Positions 8,188 through 17,114 of a stretch of 64,000 nucleotides of DNA are shown piece after piece. Each line of letters opens with the position of its first letter. Positions within the stretch are counted from its first letter, which is position 1. The translations under genes were made by a program, and so were the position numbers. Origin of the DNA: an uncultured Ruminiclostridium sp. (GTDB lineage Bacteria; Bacillota; Clostridia; Oscillospirales; Ruminococcaceae). The notes under the pieces are model-generated. The model had not been told where the DNA came from. It made no database searches and saw nothing but the letters and a program-made list of their open reading frames with translations. The stretch lies in the NCBI GenBank assembly GCA_934490165.1, contig CAKSTB010000007.1, positions 50,055-114,054 of the forward strand. The letters run 5' to 3'.

Positions 8188-9270
8188 ATGCCACACTCAT
8201 CAGGCGGAGGATCTCACGGCGGTGGCAGCCACCACTCGTCCTCATCACACAGCTCATCGCATCATTCGTCTTCGGGAGGAAGTTCAAGCAGAATAAGAAC
8301 TTCGCGCACATACTTCCCCGGTGCGAGAAAATTCGTATACTATACTAACGGCGTTCCGAACTATGTGTATTCGGACTCCGACTTATCAAAGGGACCGAGC
8401 AAGCTGAGATTTTTACTGCTTCTTTTCTATGTACCGTTTGTTATGTCGGCTGTTATGCTGATCGTCACATCGTTCGGCATTCCGTCAAAGCTGAAGGTCG
8501 ACTATAACTCGACTATAGTTATACAGGACAACGCTCATGTGCTCGGCGATACGACAAAAATGACAGAAGCTCTCGATGATTTCTTCAACACCACGGGAAT
8601 AACTCCTGCGATCATTACCGTCTATAATTCCGACTGGGAGGGTCACTACACCGATCTCGAAAAATACGCTTATGAGCTTTATGTAAACAGGTTCTATGAT
8701 GAAAAGCACTGGCTTATCGTATACTCACAGCCCGAAGGCCCCAACGATGAATTCAACAACTGGTACTGGGAGGGTATGCAGGGCGACGATACAGACAATA
8801 TTATAACTTCATCGGTAGCATACGACTTCACAAATGACCTCCACAGGCGGCTGCTTGTAGAGGGAACATCGGTAAACGACGCTATAACCGACAGCTTTGA
8901 GGCTCTGACACCTACCGTAATGCAGTTCAGTTTTGAGGGCGAAACATTCGGCATTGGTTTTTTCATACTTGTATTTGTCAGCATTCACGCATTCTTTATG
9001 GTATTCTTCCGTCCGAACGCGAATAAATACAAGGGTGCTGTGGAAGTGTCAATGGGAGCAAACGATATCCCGTTTGCGCAAGCTCCTGCTCATTCGGTCA
9101 CAATGAAACAGGCATCCTGCGAATACTGCGGAGGAGTTTATACAGTAGGCAGCTGCAACGCCTGCCCGCACTGCGGAGCACCGATCCAGCCTCAGGATTA
9201 TACTGTTCCCGTAAACAATAATACAAGCACGACAACTACAATAAGTACAACGACCACAAACACGCATTAA
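8188..9270 (+). CDS. Membrane protein with His/Ser/Gly-rich N-terminus, TPM-like domain and C-terminal zinc ribbon
   Basis: The 360 residues fall into distinct parts. Residues 1-35 are almost only Ser, His and Gly. TM1 lies near 72-92. An extracytoplasmic region (about 98-240) opens IVIQDNAHVLGD and continues ...TGITPAIITVYN...EKYAYELYVNRF...HWLIVYSQPE; this order of elements resembles TPM (formerly DUF477, YgcG/Psb32-like) domains, but the match is by eye. TM2 is near 250-272. A C-terminal CxxC...CxxC zinc-ribbon-like segment (CEYCGG...CPHCGAPI) and a Thr/Asn-rich tail follow. Divergent from the pst operon and probably cotranscribed with the next gene. The function is unknown. Confidence 0.75.
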   Translation: MPHSSGGGSHGGGSHHSSSSHSSSHHSSSGGSSSRIRTSRTYFPGARKFVYYTNGVPNYVYSDSDLSKGPSKLRFLLLLFYVPFVMSAVMLIVTSFGIPSKLKVDYNSTIVIQDNAHVLGDTTKMTEALDDFFNTTGITPAIITVYNSDWEGHYTDLEKYAYELYVNRFYDEKHWLIVYSQPEGPNDEFNNWYWEGMQGDDTDNIITSSVAYDFTNDLHRRLLVEGTSVNDAITDSFEALTPTVMQFSFEGETFGIGFFILVFVSIHAFFMVFFRPNANKYKGAVEVSMGANDIPFAQAPAHSVTMKQASCEYCGGVYTVGSCNACPHCGAPIQPQDYTVPVNNNTSTTTTISTTTTNTH

Positions 9271-9288
9271 CAATTATTGAGGTATAAT

Positions 9289-9783
9289 ATGAACAGCTCG
9301 CAGATAATAAGTTCTCCTATAGGCATTGTTCTGCTGATCATCGGCTCGGCCGTGGCAGTTGCGGCGCTTGTCAGCGTGATAATTCAGCTTTATAAAAGTC
9401 ACATTTCGGACAAAAGTATGTGCCGTGAATTTGCCGGTGCGGATAAGGCAAAGCTAAAGAAATACAGACCCGTACCGAAAAAATTAAAAGCTCTCGAAGA
9501 ACGTTTCCGGGAGCTTGATATTCCGCCTGTGTACTCGTTTACAGGCGATTGCTACAGTGAGAATTTCACGATTACGGCAAAACGTGTATGTCTGATCTAT
9601 ATCTGTAGTCACACATTGAACGGTGAAACACTTGATAAAAAGCTGTTTATAAGTTTCGAAAAGGCAAGCCAGTACATTTTCCGTGAAGTAATGGATATTG
9701 TTCTTAACAGCTACGGTGAAGAGGGGTATAAAGCATACACCTCAAAGCTCAACGTCGAAGAAAGGGCAATGCTCGGTATGTGA
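9289..9783 (+). CDS. Single-pass membrane protein of unknown function
   Basis: Start set at the ATG 9289 because GAGG sits 6 nt upstream; an in-frame TTG at 9277 would place the ribosome-binding site inside the gene. One N-terminal membrane helix (about residues 10-32) is followed by a soluble, charged domain of about 130 residues with a Cys-containing central strand (VCLIYICSHTLNG). It starts 18 bp after the preceding gene, so the two probably form an operon and may act together at the membrane. I do not recognise the family. Confidence 0.75.
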   Translation: MNSSQIISSPIGIVLLIIGSAVAVAALVSVIIQLYKSHISDKSMCREFAGADKAKLKKYRPVPKKLKALEERFRELDIPPVYSFTGDCYSENFTITAKRVCLIYICSHTLNGETLDKKLFISFEKASQYIFREVMDIVLNSYGEEGYKAYTSKLNVEERAMLGM

Positions 9784-9811
9784 GCCGCAAGCTTCAAATT
9801 GTATATAAACG

Positions 9812-9846
9812 CAAAAATCCCCTCCGCAACGCGGAGGGGATAATGT
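9812..9846. terminator. Bidirectional terminator
   Basis: Perfect stem ATCCCCTCCGC/GCGGAGGGGAT with a 3-nt loop. A T run follows on the minus strand (for serA) and a weaker T-rich stretch on the plus strand (for the gene ending at 9783). Confidence 0.85.
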
Positions 9847-9861
9847 TTTATAATGTGATAA

Positions 9862-11025
9862 TTACTTGATAACTCTTACAGAGATCACAGACTCGCCTGC
9901 TCTTATCTTATCGGCTACGCTGTCTGCATTGCCCTTAACGTCAAGAACTGTGTAAGCATAGTCCTTCTTTGACTTGCTTTCCATATTCTCAATGTTCATA
10001 CCTGCTTCTGTAATGCAGGCTGTGATCTTGGCAATAAGACCTTCAACGTTCTTATGGATAACACAGATCTTAGCGTCGCCTGTCATAGCCATTGAAACGT
10101 TGGGGAGGTTTACGCTGTTTACGATGTTGCCGTTTTCAAGGTAATCCTTGATCTCGTTTGCCGCCATAACAGCACAGTTATCTTCACTCTCGGGAGTAGA
10201 AGCGCCGAGGTGAGGAAGTGCAACAACGCCGTCAACACCGAGGATCTTGTCGCCGGGGAAGTCTGTAACATATGCCGCCATACCGCCGTTTGCGAGAGCC
10301 TCAACAACTGCGTCCTCGTTTACAAGACCGCCTCTTGCGAAGTTCATAATGCGGACATTCTTCTTCATTGTCTTGATAACGTCTGCATTTATCATATCCT
10401 TTGTATCGGGAGTAAGCGGAACGTGTACTGTGATGTAGTCGCAGGTTTCAAAGATCTCCTTGTTGCTCTTGACATACTTGACCTTGTTTGAAAGGTTGAG
10501 TGCGCCCTGAACAGAAAGGAACGGGTCAGCGCCGATAACCTCCATACCGAGCTCAGCAGCTGCGTTTGCAACTAAAGCACCGATAGCACCAAGGCCGATA
10601 ACACCGAGCTTCTTGCCCTTTATCTCAGGACCTACGAACTGGCTCTTGCCTTTTTCAACAAGCTTGCCGACCTCGTCGCCCTTGCCCTTTAATGTCTTTG
10701 CCCAGTCGATAGCGGCTGTTACCTTACGGCTGCTGATAAGAAGACCGAGTATTACAAGCTCCTTAACTGCGTTTGCGTTAGCACCGGGAGTATTGAATAC
10801 TACGATACCCTTTTCACTGCACTTGTCAACGGGAATGTTGTTGACACCTGCGCCTGCTCTTGCGATGGCAAGTAAATCATCGCCAAGCTCCATCTCGTGC
10901 ATAGATGCAGAACGAACGAGTATAGCCTGGGGATTGTCTATATCGTCGCCTACCGTGTACTTGCTTCTGTCGAGAAGGTCTGTACCGCAAGCGGCGATCT
11001 TATTTAATGTCTTTACGTTGTACAT
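9862..11025 (-). CDS. serA: D-3-phosphoglycerate dehydrogenase
   Basis: Oxidises 3-phosphoglycerate to 3-phosphohydroxypyruvate with NAD+, the first step of serine synthesis. The 387 residues comprise a substrate-binding part, an NAD Rossmann core with GLGAIGALVANAA, catalytic Arg in NFARGGLVNE, and His in ALPHLGASTPESEDN. A C-terminal ACT domain (about 315-387, starting KICVIHKNVEGLIAKI) suggests serine feedback. It lacks the intervening domain of long SerA forms. Follows serC by 36 bp on the same transcript. Confidence 0.95.
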   Translation of the reverse strand: MYNVKTLNKIAACGTDLLDRSKYTVGDDIDNPQAILVRSASMHEMELGDDLLAIARAGAGVNNIPVDKCSEKGIVVFNTPGANANAVKELVILGLLISSRKVTAAIDWAKTLKGKGDEVGKLVEKGKSQFVGPEIKGKKLGVIGLGAIGALVANAAAELGMEVIGADPFLSVQGALNLSNKVKYVKSNKEIFETCDYITVHVPLTPDTKDMINADVIKTMKKNVRIMNFARGGLVNEDAVVEALANGGMAAYVTDFPGDKILGVDGVVALPHLGASTPESEDNCAVMAANEIKDYLENGNIVNSVNLPNVSMAMTGDAKICVIHKNVEGLIAKITACITEAGMNIENMESKSKKDYAYTVLDVKGNADSVADKIRAGESVISVRVIK

Positions 11026-11061
11026 TGGTTTATCCTCCTGTACTTAAATCTCAGCGGAGAT

Positions 11062-12141
11062 TCAAGCGTTTTCAGCCTCAAACTTCTTCATGAACTCAAC
11101 GAGCTTTTCAACGCCCTCGATAGGCATAGCGTTGTAGATAGAAGCTCTCATACCGCCGACTGTTCTGTGACCCTTGAGGTTTACAAAGCCTGCTGCTGTA
11201 GCTTCCTTTACAAACTTAGCGTCAAGCTCTTCGTTGCCTGTAACGAAAGGTACGTTCATCAGTGAACGATCCTTCTTTTCAACTGTGCCCTTGAACAGCT
11301 TTGACTGATCGAGGAAGTCGTAAAGGATCTTAGCCTTCTTCTCGTTGTGAGCCTTCATAGCCTCAAGGCCGCCCATCTTCTTTATCCACTTGAATACCTT
11401 ACCGCAGATATAGATGCCGTAGCAAGGAGGTGTGTTGTAAAGAGAATCAGCGTCAGCCTGTGTCTTCCACTTGAGCATTGTGGGAGTTGCGGGGTTAACG
11501 TCATCTCTGATAAGATCTTCACGGATTATAGCGATAACAACGCCGGCAGGACCAACGTTCTTCTGAACGCCGCCGTAGATAACACCGTACTTTGTTACGT
11601 CTACAGGCTCTGATAAGAAGCATGAAGATACATCGGCTACAAGATCCTTACCCTTTGTGTTGGGTAACTGCCAGAACTTTGTACCGTAAATTGTGTTATT
11701 TTCGCAGATATAAACATAGTCTGCGTCTTCGGGGATATCAAGATCCGAGCAATCAGGGATATAAGAGAATGTCTTATCTGCCGATGATGCAACAGCTACA
11801 GCCTCGCCGTACTTCTGTGCCTCCTGATATGCCTTCTTAGCCCACTGACCTGTGATTATGTAAGCAGCCTTGCCGTTCTTCATAAGGTTCATGGGAACTG
11901 CGGCGAACTGCTGTGAAGCACCGCCCTGTAAGAACAGAACCTTGTAGTTGTCGGGGATATTCATAAGGTCACGGATATCCTTTTCTGCTTCCTTTATAAT
12001 TGCATCGTATGCCTTTGAGCGGTGGGACATCTCCATAACGGACATACCAGTGCCCTTGTAGTCAAGCATTTCATCTGCTGCTTCTTTAAGTACTTCTTCG
12101 GGAAGTACCGCAGGACCTGCGCTAAAGTTATAAACTCTCAT
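11062..12141 (-). CDS. serC: Phosphoserine aminotransferase
   Basis: PLP enzyme converting phosphohydroxypyruvate plus glutamate to phosphoserine. It starts MRVYNFSAGPAVLPEEVL, the hallmark SerC N-terminus. FLQGGASQQFAAVPMN binds the PLP phosphate, and the Schiff-base lysine lies in YGVIYGGVQKNVGPAG. The C-terminus has GHRTVGGMRASIYNAMP. At 359 residues it is the standard length. First gene of a serC-serA operon under a consensus promoter; no serB is nearby. Confidence 0.96.
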   Translation of the reverse strand: MRVYNFSAGPAVLPEEVLKEAADEMLDYKGTGMSVMEMSHRSKAYDAIIKEAEKDIRDLMNIPDNYKVLFLQGGASQQFAAVPMNLMKNGKAAYIITGQWAKKAYQEAQKYGEAVAVASSADKTFSYIPDCSDLDIPEDADYVYICENNTIYGTKFWQLPNTKGKDLVADVSSCFLSEPVDVTKYGVIYGGVQKNVGPAGVVIAIIREDLIRDDVNPATPTMLKWKTQADADSLYNTPPCYGIYICGKVFKWIKKMGGLEAMKAHNEKKAKILYDFLDQSKLFKGTVEKKDRSLMNVPFVTGNEELDAKFVKEATAAGFVNLKGHRTVGGMRASIYNAMPIEGVEKLVEFMKKFEAENA

Positions 12142-12225
12142 TTACCAAAAGCCTCCATGTTATATTACGGTGAAATACCGTGTTTCCGAATTCCGCTATG
12201 GCGAATTTCGCCTGCGTACTATATT

Positions 12226-12254
12226 ATTATACTATCTATTTTGGCTATTGTCAA
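12226..12254 (-). promoter_or_regulatory. serC-serA promoter
   Basis: Fully consensus TTGACA (12249-12254), 17 bp, TATAAT (12226-12231) on the minus strand. The roughly 75-nt leader contains two short hairpins (GGCGAAATTCGCC and ACGGTATTTCACCGT) but no recognised riboswitch. Confidence 0.9.
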
Positions 12255-12295
12255 TGACTTTTGCGAGCGGAGCGCTGTTTTTTCGTCAAAAATGA

Positions 12296-14215
12296 CTATC
12301 GATTCGTTGTGTCGTCAAAATATATATTCTGAAAAGCCGCACCGCTGTACTCTTTAATAAATTCTATTCCGTCGGGAGTTACTTTATATATATTGCATAA
12401 AGTTATTTCTCCGTACTCATCACATTCAACCGGCATAAGCAAATACCCGAAATATATAAGCGTGCTTTCTCCGCTTTCGTCAGAAAGTCCAAGACTTGTC
12501 TTGATTATCCTTCCGGCTGAATCGGTAGTCAGCTCCACGGTATCCCTTATATAAACGGGCTTCTTTTCAAACTGAACATTCGGGTCTTCGGGCACTGCGT
12601 CAGCATCGGCATATTCAATGTATTTAAGTACAATATTGTCGATCGTTAAAACGGTTTTTGTTTCGTTACAGTAAGGCTTTCCATTTTTGTCGCAAAGAAT
12701 CAGCTTGTCTGTTTTTGCGACATTCGCCCATTTATCTTTCTGCGGAGCGTTGAATGAACGATATGCCATTCCGGCAGTTATTCCGTATCGTGAATCTGTA
12801 TATTCCTTTTCGATTTGCTCTGCAAAAGCTTTTTTCATATACGGCTTTACTTTGCTGTCAACAAATACACCGCCGTCATAAACGCAGTTTTCTCTGCAAA
12901 TGACATTTGCAATTACTTCCCTATCGGTAAGATAATATCCGTTGATATTGAAAAGTGCGTCATCCTGCAAGAGAATATCATAGTTTTCGTCTTTAATTTC
13001 ATATATTCTGGCGATATAACCGTCTGCAACAGTTTCTTCGGCATCACAGCCGTTGTAGTAAAAATTCCTGTCCATCCAGTAATTTTCTTCTGTATCGCAA
13101 AGCAGATATTCATCTCCGTTGTAGGTTATGCTATCGGGAAAAGTCCCCATGAAGTTTTCTATGTTCTTTTTCGGTGCCGGCTCGACACCATTATCTGTGA
13201 CTTCTCTTGTATTTTCGCTCATATCGTTTGCAAGAGTAAGATCGACATCGGATATTTCATTTTCAAATTTGCTGTAATCATAACCGTAATCCGACATTGT
13301 GCTGTTGACAATATCAAAACTGCCGCTCGCATAATATTGCTTGTTGTGCACCGCCACTATACGCAGGCGGTTATTTTCATATCTGAAAGGAATTTTTCTT
13401 ATTGCATAGCTTCCTTTTTTCTCTGTATCGGTGTTTTCTGTGAGTACATAACACGACAAGCTCTTTTTGCTTTCGTCATCATACAGTGCGATGCAATATC
13501 TGTCATAAACCTTGTACGGTTCTTTTGTTGTAAACAGATAGTATTCATCTATATAAAATTTATTGCTTTTATAATCGGGCAGAGCGACATATCCCGGCAC
13601 ATACGCCATCATGGTGTTTTTAAAATCTTCGGCTGTTCTTCCGGTGTATACTTCGGTTACTGTCTTATATATACTGTCCGCATCGTCAAATCCGAGATAA
13701 TTCTTATCAACGGGAAACCATCTTGTATCTTCGCTCCAATCGAATTTGAGGTAATTCTTTTCATCGGTTTTAAATTGCTCAAGCTCTTCATCGGTCATAT
13801 CTGATGATAATCCGATAACCTTGAAGCCGTCACAGAAGTTTATTTTTTCATCGGTAAGCGCTATTGCTTTATCTGTAAGCTCCAGTATATTCCGCTGTAC
13901 CGCCTTATCAAGGCAGGCAAGCTTGTCAAAATCGCTCTTTATATCAACCTTATAATCAGTGTACATATAGCTTAGCGTTCCGAACTGCTCCCAGAATTTT
14001 TTACTGTTACAGAACTGCAATCCGCTTATATCCGATTTAATAGTTTCTTCAGCCGGTTGTGAAGCAGTGCTTTCACTCAGGCTTTCTGCTTTTGAAGCAT
14101 CATACGAAACCGTATCGCTTGATGAACAGCCGGCGCATGAAAGGACGGTTGCCGCAATAACGATCATACCGACCAATTTGCTGTGAAGAAAACGCTTAGA
14201 AAAATTTTCAGACAT
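12296..14215 (-). CDS. Large lipoprotein of unknown function
   Basis: 639 residues from the ATG at 14215 (GGAGG 8-9 nt upstream). The signal peptide ends in the lipobox LSCAGC, followed by a Ser-rich linker, so the protein is probably anchored to the outer face of the membrane. The rest is acidic and rich in Tyr, Asp, Lys and Asn, with no internal membrane segment and no motif I recognise. Several Y-x-Y/F-D stretches suggest a beta-rich extracytoplasmic fold. It is monocistronic as far as can be seen. An upstream extension of 17 codons from a TTG/ATG is unlikely because it would precede the signal. Confidence 0.75.
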   Translation of the reverse strand: MSENFSKRFLHSKLVGMIVIAATVLSCAGCSSSDTVSYDASKAESLSESTASQPAEETIKSDISGLQFCNSKKFWEQFGTLSYMYTDYKVDIKSDFDKLACLDKAVQRNILELTDKAIALTDEKINFCDGFKVIGLSSDMTDEELEQFKTDEKNYLKFDWSEDTRWFPVDKNYLGFDDADSIYKTVTEVYTGRTAEDFKNTMMAYVPGYVALPDYKSNKFYIDEYYLFTTKEPYKVYDRYCIALYDDESKKSLSCYVLTENTDTEKKGSYAIRKIPFRYENNRLRIVAVHNKQYYASGSFDIVNSTMSDYGYDYSKFENEISDVDLTLANDMSENTREVTDNGVEPAPKKNIENFMGTFPDSITYNGDEYLLCDTEENYWMDRNFYYNGCDAEETVADGYIARIYEIKDENYDILLQDDALFNINGYYLTDREVIANVICRENCVYDGGVFVDSKVKPYMKKAFAEQIEKEYTDSRYGITAGMAYRSFNAPQKDKWANVAKTDKLILCDKNGKPYCNETKTVLTIDNIVLKYIEYADADAVPEDPNVQFEKKPVYIRDTVELTTDSAGRIIKTSLGLSDESGESTLIYFGYLLMPVECDEYGEITLCNIYKVTPDGIEFIKEYSGAAFQNIYFDDTTNR

Positions 14216-14396
14216 AGTAATTACCTCCGTTTTGAAAAGTATGTAAGTGCTATATTGTATATACAACTGAGAAAGCTACATTGTCCGTTAAAAATAAAAT
14301 TTTATAAAAAAACCGTTCTGCCGTTTATATTCTCTTTTCCATCACGACAAATCCGTCGTCATCTTCCCTTTCGACAAAATTTCTCAACATACATCT

Positions 14397-15881
14397 TTAC
14401 AGCTCCGAGCCGTAATTCTTTATAAAGTCGTGGTAGAACACAATTCCACGTTCAAGCGACTCTACGCTGAGGTTTTCGTTAATTGCGTGTGCGCTGTTGA
14501 GCTGTGCGCCCGTCATCATAAGCGGAACAAAGCGCAGTACGCAGTCGCATATTTTCGTATAGTGACGTGAGTCGGTGCCTGCCAGCATTATATAAGGTAT
14601 TCTCGGGATATCGCCGAAGGTTTCCTTTATTCTCTTATTTACATATTTATACGCATAGCAGTTCATATCCGCAACAGGCGGAACGTCAAAGCCTGCCAGC
14701 ATTTCCATAGAAATGCCGAGCTTGTGGCACAGCTTGCCGAGCTTTTTATACGACTGAGGTAAAGGCTCGTGCACCATAAAGCGGCAGTTTGCGGTAACGC
14801 TTGCTTTTTCGGGTATCACGTTTGCACCCTTGCTTCCCTCTGCCATAGTGAATATGCAGGTGGTCTTTACCACCGCTCCCGCAGGGCCGCCTATCCTGTG
14901 CATTATGTACGGTGCTATCGGTGCAAAAAGCCACAGATTTCCGTACAGCAGGCGGTGTCTGAAGTGGTGCATATACGGTGCCATAGCGTGATACTGCACT
15001 CTCGCGGGGTGGGTTATCCTTTTCTTGAACGGGTTTCTGTGTTCGATTATATACATCAGCTTTGACAGCTTTGCAAACGGGTTATTGTTGAACGGAACGC
15101 TTGCGTGACCGCCCCTGCTCCTTGCAGTGAACTTAATGTTGGCTCTGCCCTTTTCGAGTATGCCTATCATAGCGTTGTGGGCTACCATTCTGCCCTTGAC
15201 GCTGTCCTCATACGACATCACCGAGCCGCCCTCGTCCATAACGAGATCGAAATGTATGCCCTTTTCATAAAGATATTCGACCGTTTTTACTGCGCCGTCA
15301 CCGGTTATTTCCTCGTTGTTGGAGCTTCCGACATAGACATCGCACACGGGGGTAAATCCCTCTTTTATAAGCTCTTCTATGCTCTCAAGAATAGCGCACA
15401 GCGCGCCCTTGGTGTCGACAGTACCTCTGCCCCATATCTTGCCCTCGGCTATTTTACCCGAAAAAGCGTCATACTTCCACTTTTCGCTGTCGGCAGGAAC
15501 AACGTCCTGATGCGACATAAGGCATATCGGATTTCGGCTTTTATCCTTACCGCGCCAGATAAACAGCAACGCTCCGTCAATATCGACACGCTCGCATACC
15601 CTGTGTATATTGGGATACTGCCTTTCAAGCAGGTCGTGGAATTTATAGATCTCGGTGTTATCGTTTCTGCCACGGATACTTACAGTCGGCACTTGTATAA
15701 TCTTTGACAGATGCTCTGCGTGGGTGTCGCAGTCGATACCGTCCTTATACGGATCGAACGGCTTATCGTCCGCAAATTCTTTCTTCATAAATACGGCACG
15801 GAGTACCGCAATAAGAAACAGTACGGCGTATACCGCAAGCAGTCCGAGCAAAACATACAGTACAATCAATAAAGGGTTCAC
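14397..15881 (-). CDS. M20-family metallopeptidase, membrane-anchored
   Basis: 494 residues starting at GTG 15881 with GAGGA upstream. An N-terminal membrane helix (about 5-30) is followed by an M20 (ArgE/DapE/carboxypeptidase PM20D1-like) catalytic domain. Visible zinc-site motifs are MSHQDVVP, GRGTVDTKGAL, the catalytic NNEEITGDGAV, MDEGGSV, and GTDSRHY near the C-terminus. The dimerisation (lid) domain sits between. It probably removes N-acyl or peptide groups from amino acids or short peptides; the substrate cannot be told. Expressed alone from the promoter at 15952-15980. Confidence 0.88.
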   Translation of the reverse strand: MNPLLIVLYVLLGLLAVYAVLFLIAVLRAVFMKKEFADDKPFDPYKDGIDCDTHAEHLSKIIQVPTVSIRGRNDNTEIYKFHDLLERQYPNIHRVCERVDIDGALLFIWRGKDKSRNPICLMSHQDVVPADSEKWKYDAFSGKIAEGKIWGRGTVDTKGALCAILESIEELIKEGFTPVCDVYVGSSNNEEITGDGAVKTVEYLYEKGIHFDLVMDEGGSVMSYEDSVKGRMVAHNAMIGILEKGRANIKFTARSRGGHASVPFNNNPFAKLSKLMYIIEHRNPFKKRITHPARVQYHAMAPYMHHFRHRLLYGNLWLFAPIAPYIMHRIGGPAGAVVKTTCIFTMAEGSKGANVIPEKASVTANCRFMVHEPLPQSYKKLGKLCHKLGISMEMLAGFDVPPVADMNCYAYKYVNKRIKETFGDIPRIPYIMLAGTDSRHYTKICDCVLRFVPLMMTGAQLNSAHAINENLSVESLERGIVFYHDFIKNYGSEL

Positions 15882-15908
15882 GGTGAAAATTCCTCAAATT
15901 ATTTATTA

Positions 15909-15980
15909 CGATAGCTGTTGCTGTAAGAACTGTAACAGTTATCGCTCTTTAATTGTACCATATTCACAAAAATTATGCAA
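15909..15980 (-). promoter_or_regulatory. M20 peptidase promoter and leader hairpin
   Basis: TTGCAT (15975-15980), 17 bp, TACAAT (15952-15957). The transcript would begin near 15945, immediately entering an imperfect 12-bp hairpin (15909-15944: AACTGTTATCGC against CGATAGCTGTT). Confidence 0.65.
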
Positions 15981-15988
15981 GTATCTGC

Positions 15989-16894
15989 TTATTTTTTTAC
16001 AGCGCCGAATATACAGTGTACAATTCCGATAAGAACACCGCCTATCGGATAGCCTATCCAACACAATTCCCAGTTATCAAAACAAAATCCCATTATAAAA
16101 AGCACTATAGTCGCCGCAAGCATTATACCGCCGGATATAGCCGACATAAGTCTGTCCGCGAACGGCTTATCGGGGTTATTTTCCTTGTTGTACTCTTCAA
16201 TATCATACTTTGCATACTGCATACCGCCATATATAAACATAGGCGCGGCAACAGTAACACATAAAAGCAGAACCGCCGCGCACAGCGCATCAAAGCTTTC
16301 CTCGGTCATAACATCAGGTACAACCTTGCCGACAAAGCTCTGCATTACCATCAATGCAATTACGCCGAGCAGTACAAGCACCGTACCGCTTGCGATGAAT
16401 ACGGGAAATTTATTTCTGAAAGCCTTTATCTGCTCTACGCTGTAAAACGGCTTGATATTGGGATTTTCCTCGACATAGTTGCCGTGTCGTATGCCGCTTA
16501 CTATAAATATCGCCGCGCCAACTGTCACAAACAGCATGAATATCGCCGCAGCTATGGTTTCATCAAGTCCCAGACCCGTTGTTAAAAGCAATGTAGTGAC
16601 ACCCGCAAGCACAGTAGCGGTACCAAGGCAGATAGATCTTGTAAAGCTGTTCATCTGCTTGTCATAGCCCGCCGTGTCTTCCGTTAAGCTTTCCTCGGCA
16701 CTTCCCTTGATAAGCTCGTCAAGCGTACAACCGAAATAGTCACTCAGGGTGATAAGCTTATCCGTTTCGGGAAACGCAGAATCAGACTCCCACTTTGATA
16801 CAGTCTGACGTGACACGTTCATAAGCTCGGCGAGATCCTCCTGAGTCATATTTTTTCTTTTACGATAGAATTGAATATTTGTTCCTAAGCTCAT
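15989..16894 (-). CDS. XRE-family regulator with C-terminal membrane domain
   Basis: 301 residues. The first 65 form a Cro/CI-type helix-turn-helix (MTQEDLAELMNVSRQTVSKWES), followed by a linker. Five to six hydrophobic segments are then arranged as three repeats of paired helices with YV/YAK...EE-N-K motifs between them. This makes it a membrane-tethered DNA-binding protein, a common but little-studied Clostridia architecture. Its target is unknown; the gene stands alone between the M20 peptidase and the flippase-like gene. A small GACAG/CTGTC hairpin lies just upstream of the start region. Confidence 0.85.
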   Translation of the reverse strand: MSLGTNIQFYRKRKNMTQEDLAELMNVSRQTVSKWESDSAFPETDKLITLSDYFGCTLDELIKGSAEESLTEDTAGYDKQMNSFTRSICLGTATVLAGVTTLLLTTGLGLDETIAAAIFMLFVTVGAAIFIVSGIRHGNYVEENPNIKPFYSVEQIKAFRNKFPVFIASGTVLVLLGVIALMVMQSFVGKVVPDVMTEESFDALCAAVLLLCVTVAAPMFIYGGMQYAKYDIEEYNKENNPDKPFADRLMSAISGGIMLAATIVLFIMGFCFDNWELCWIGYPIGGVLIGIVHCIFGAVKK

Positions 16895-17063
16895 AATATA
16901 TTCTTCCTTTCCAGACAGCTTTTTCTGTCTGCAAATATGCTAGCATAATCGCCGTGTAAGGTCTACCTACTTTGTGTTGCTTTTGAATATTTCTATGTAA
17001 ATTTGCGGTTGCATCGGCTCAACAGAGCCGTATAAAGCACATTGAAGTTTTCGGATACAGCAA

Positions 17064-17091
17064 ACGGCAGAAAGCACACGCCCTCTGCCGT
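17064..17091 (-). terminator. Probable terminator after the flippase-like gene
   Basis: ACGGCAG/CTGCCGT hairpin 24 bp after the stop at 17115. The U tract is weak, so confidence is limited. Confidence 0.5.
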
Positions 17092-17114
17092 AAGATCATT
17101 TTTAATTTCAGCGA

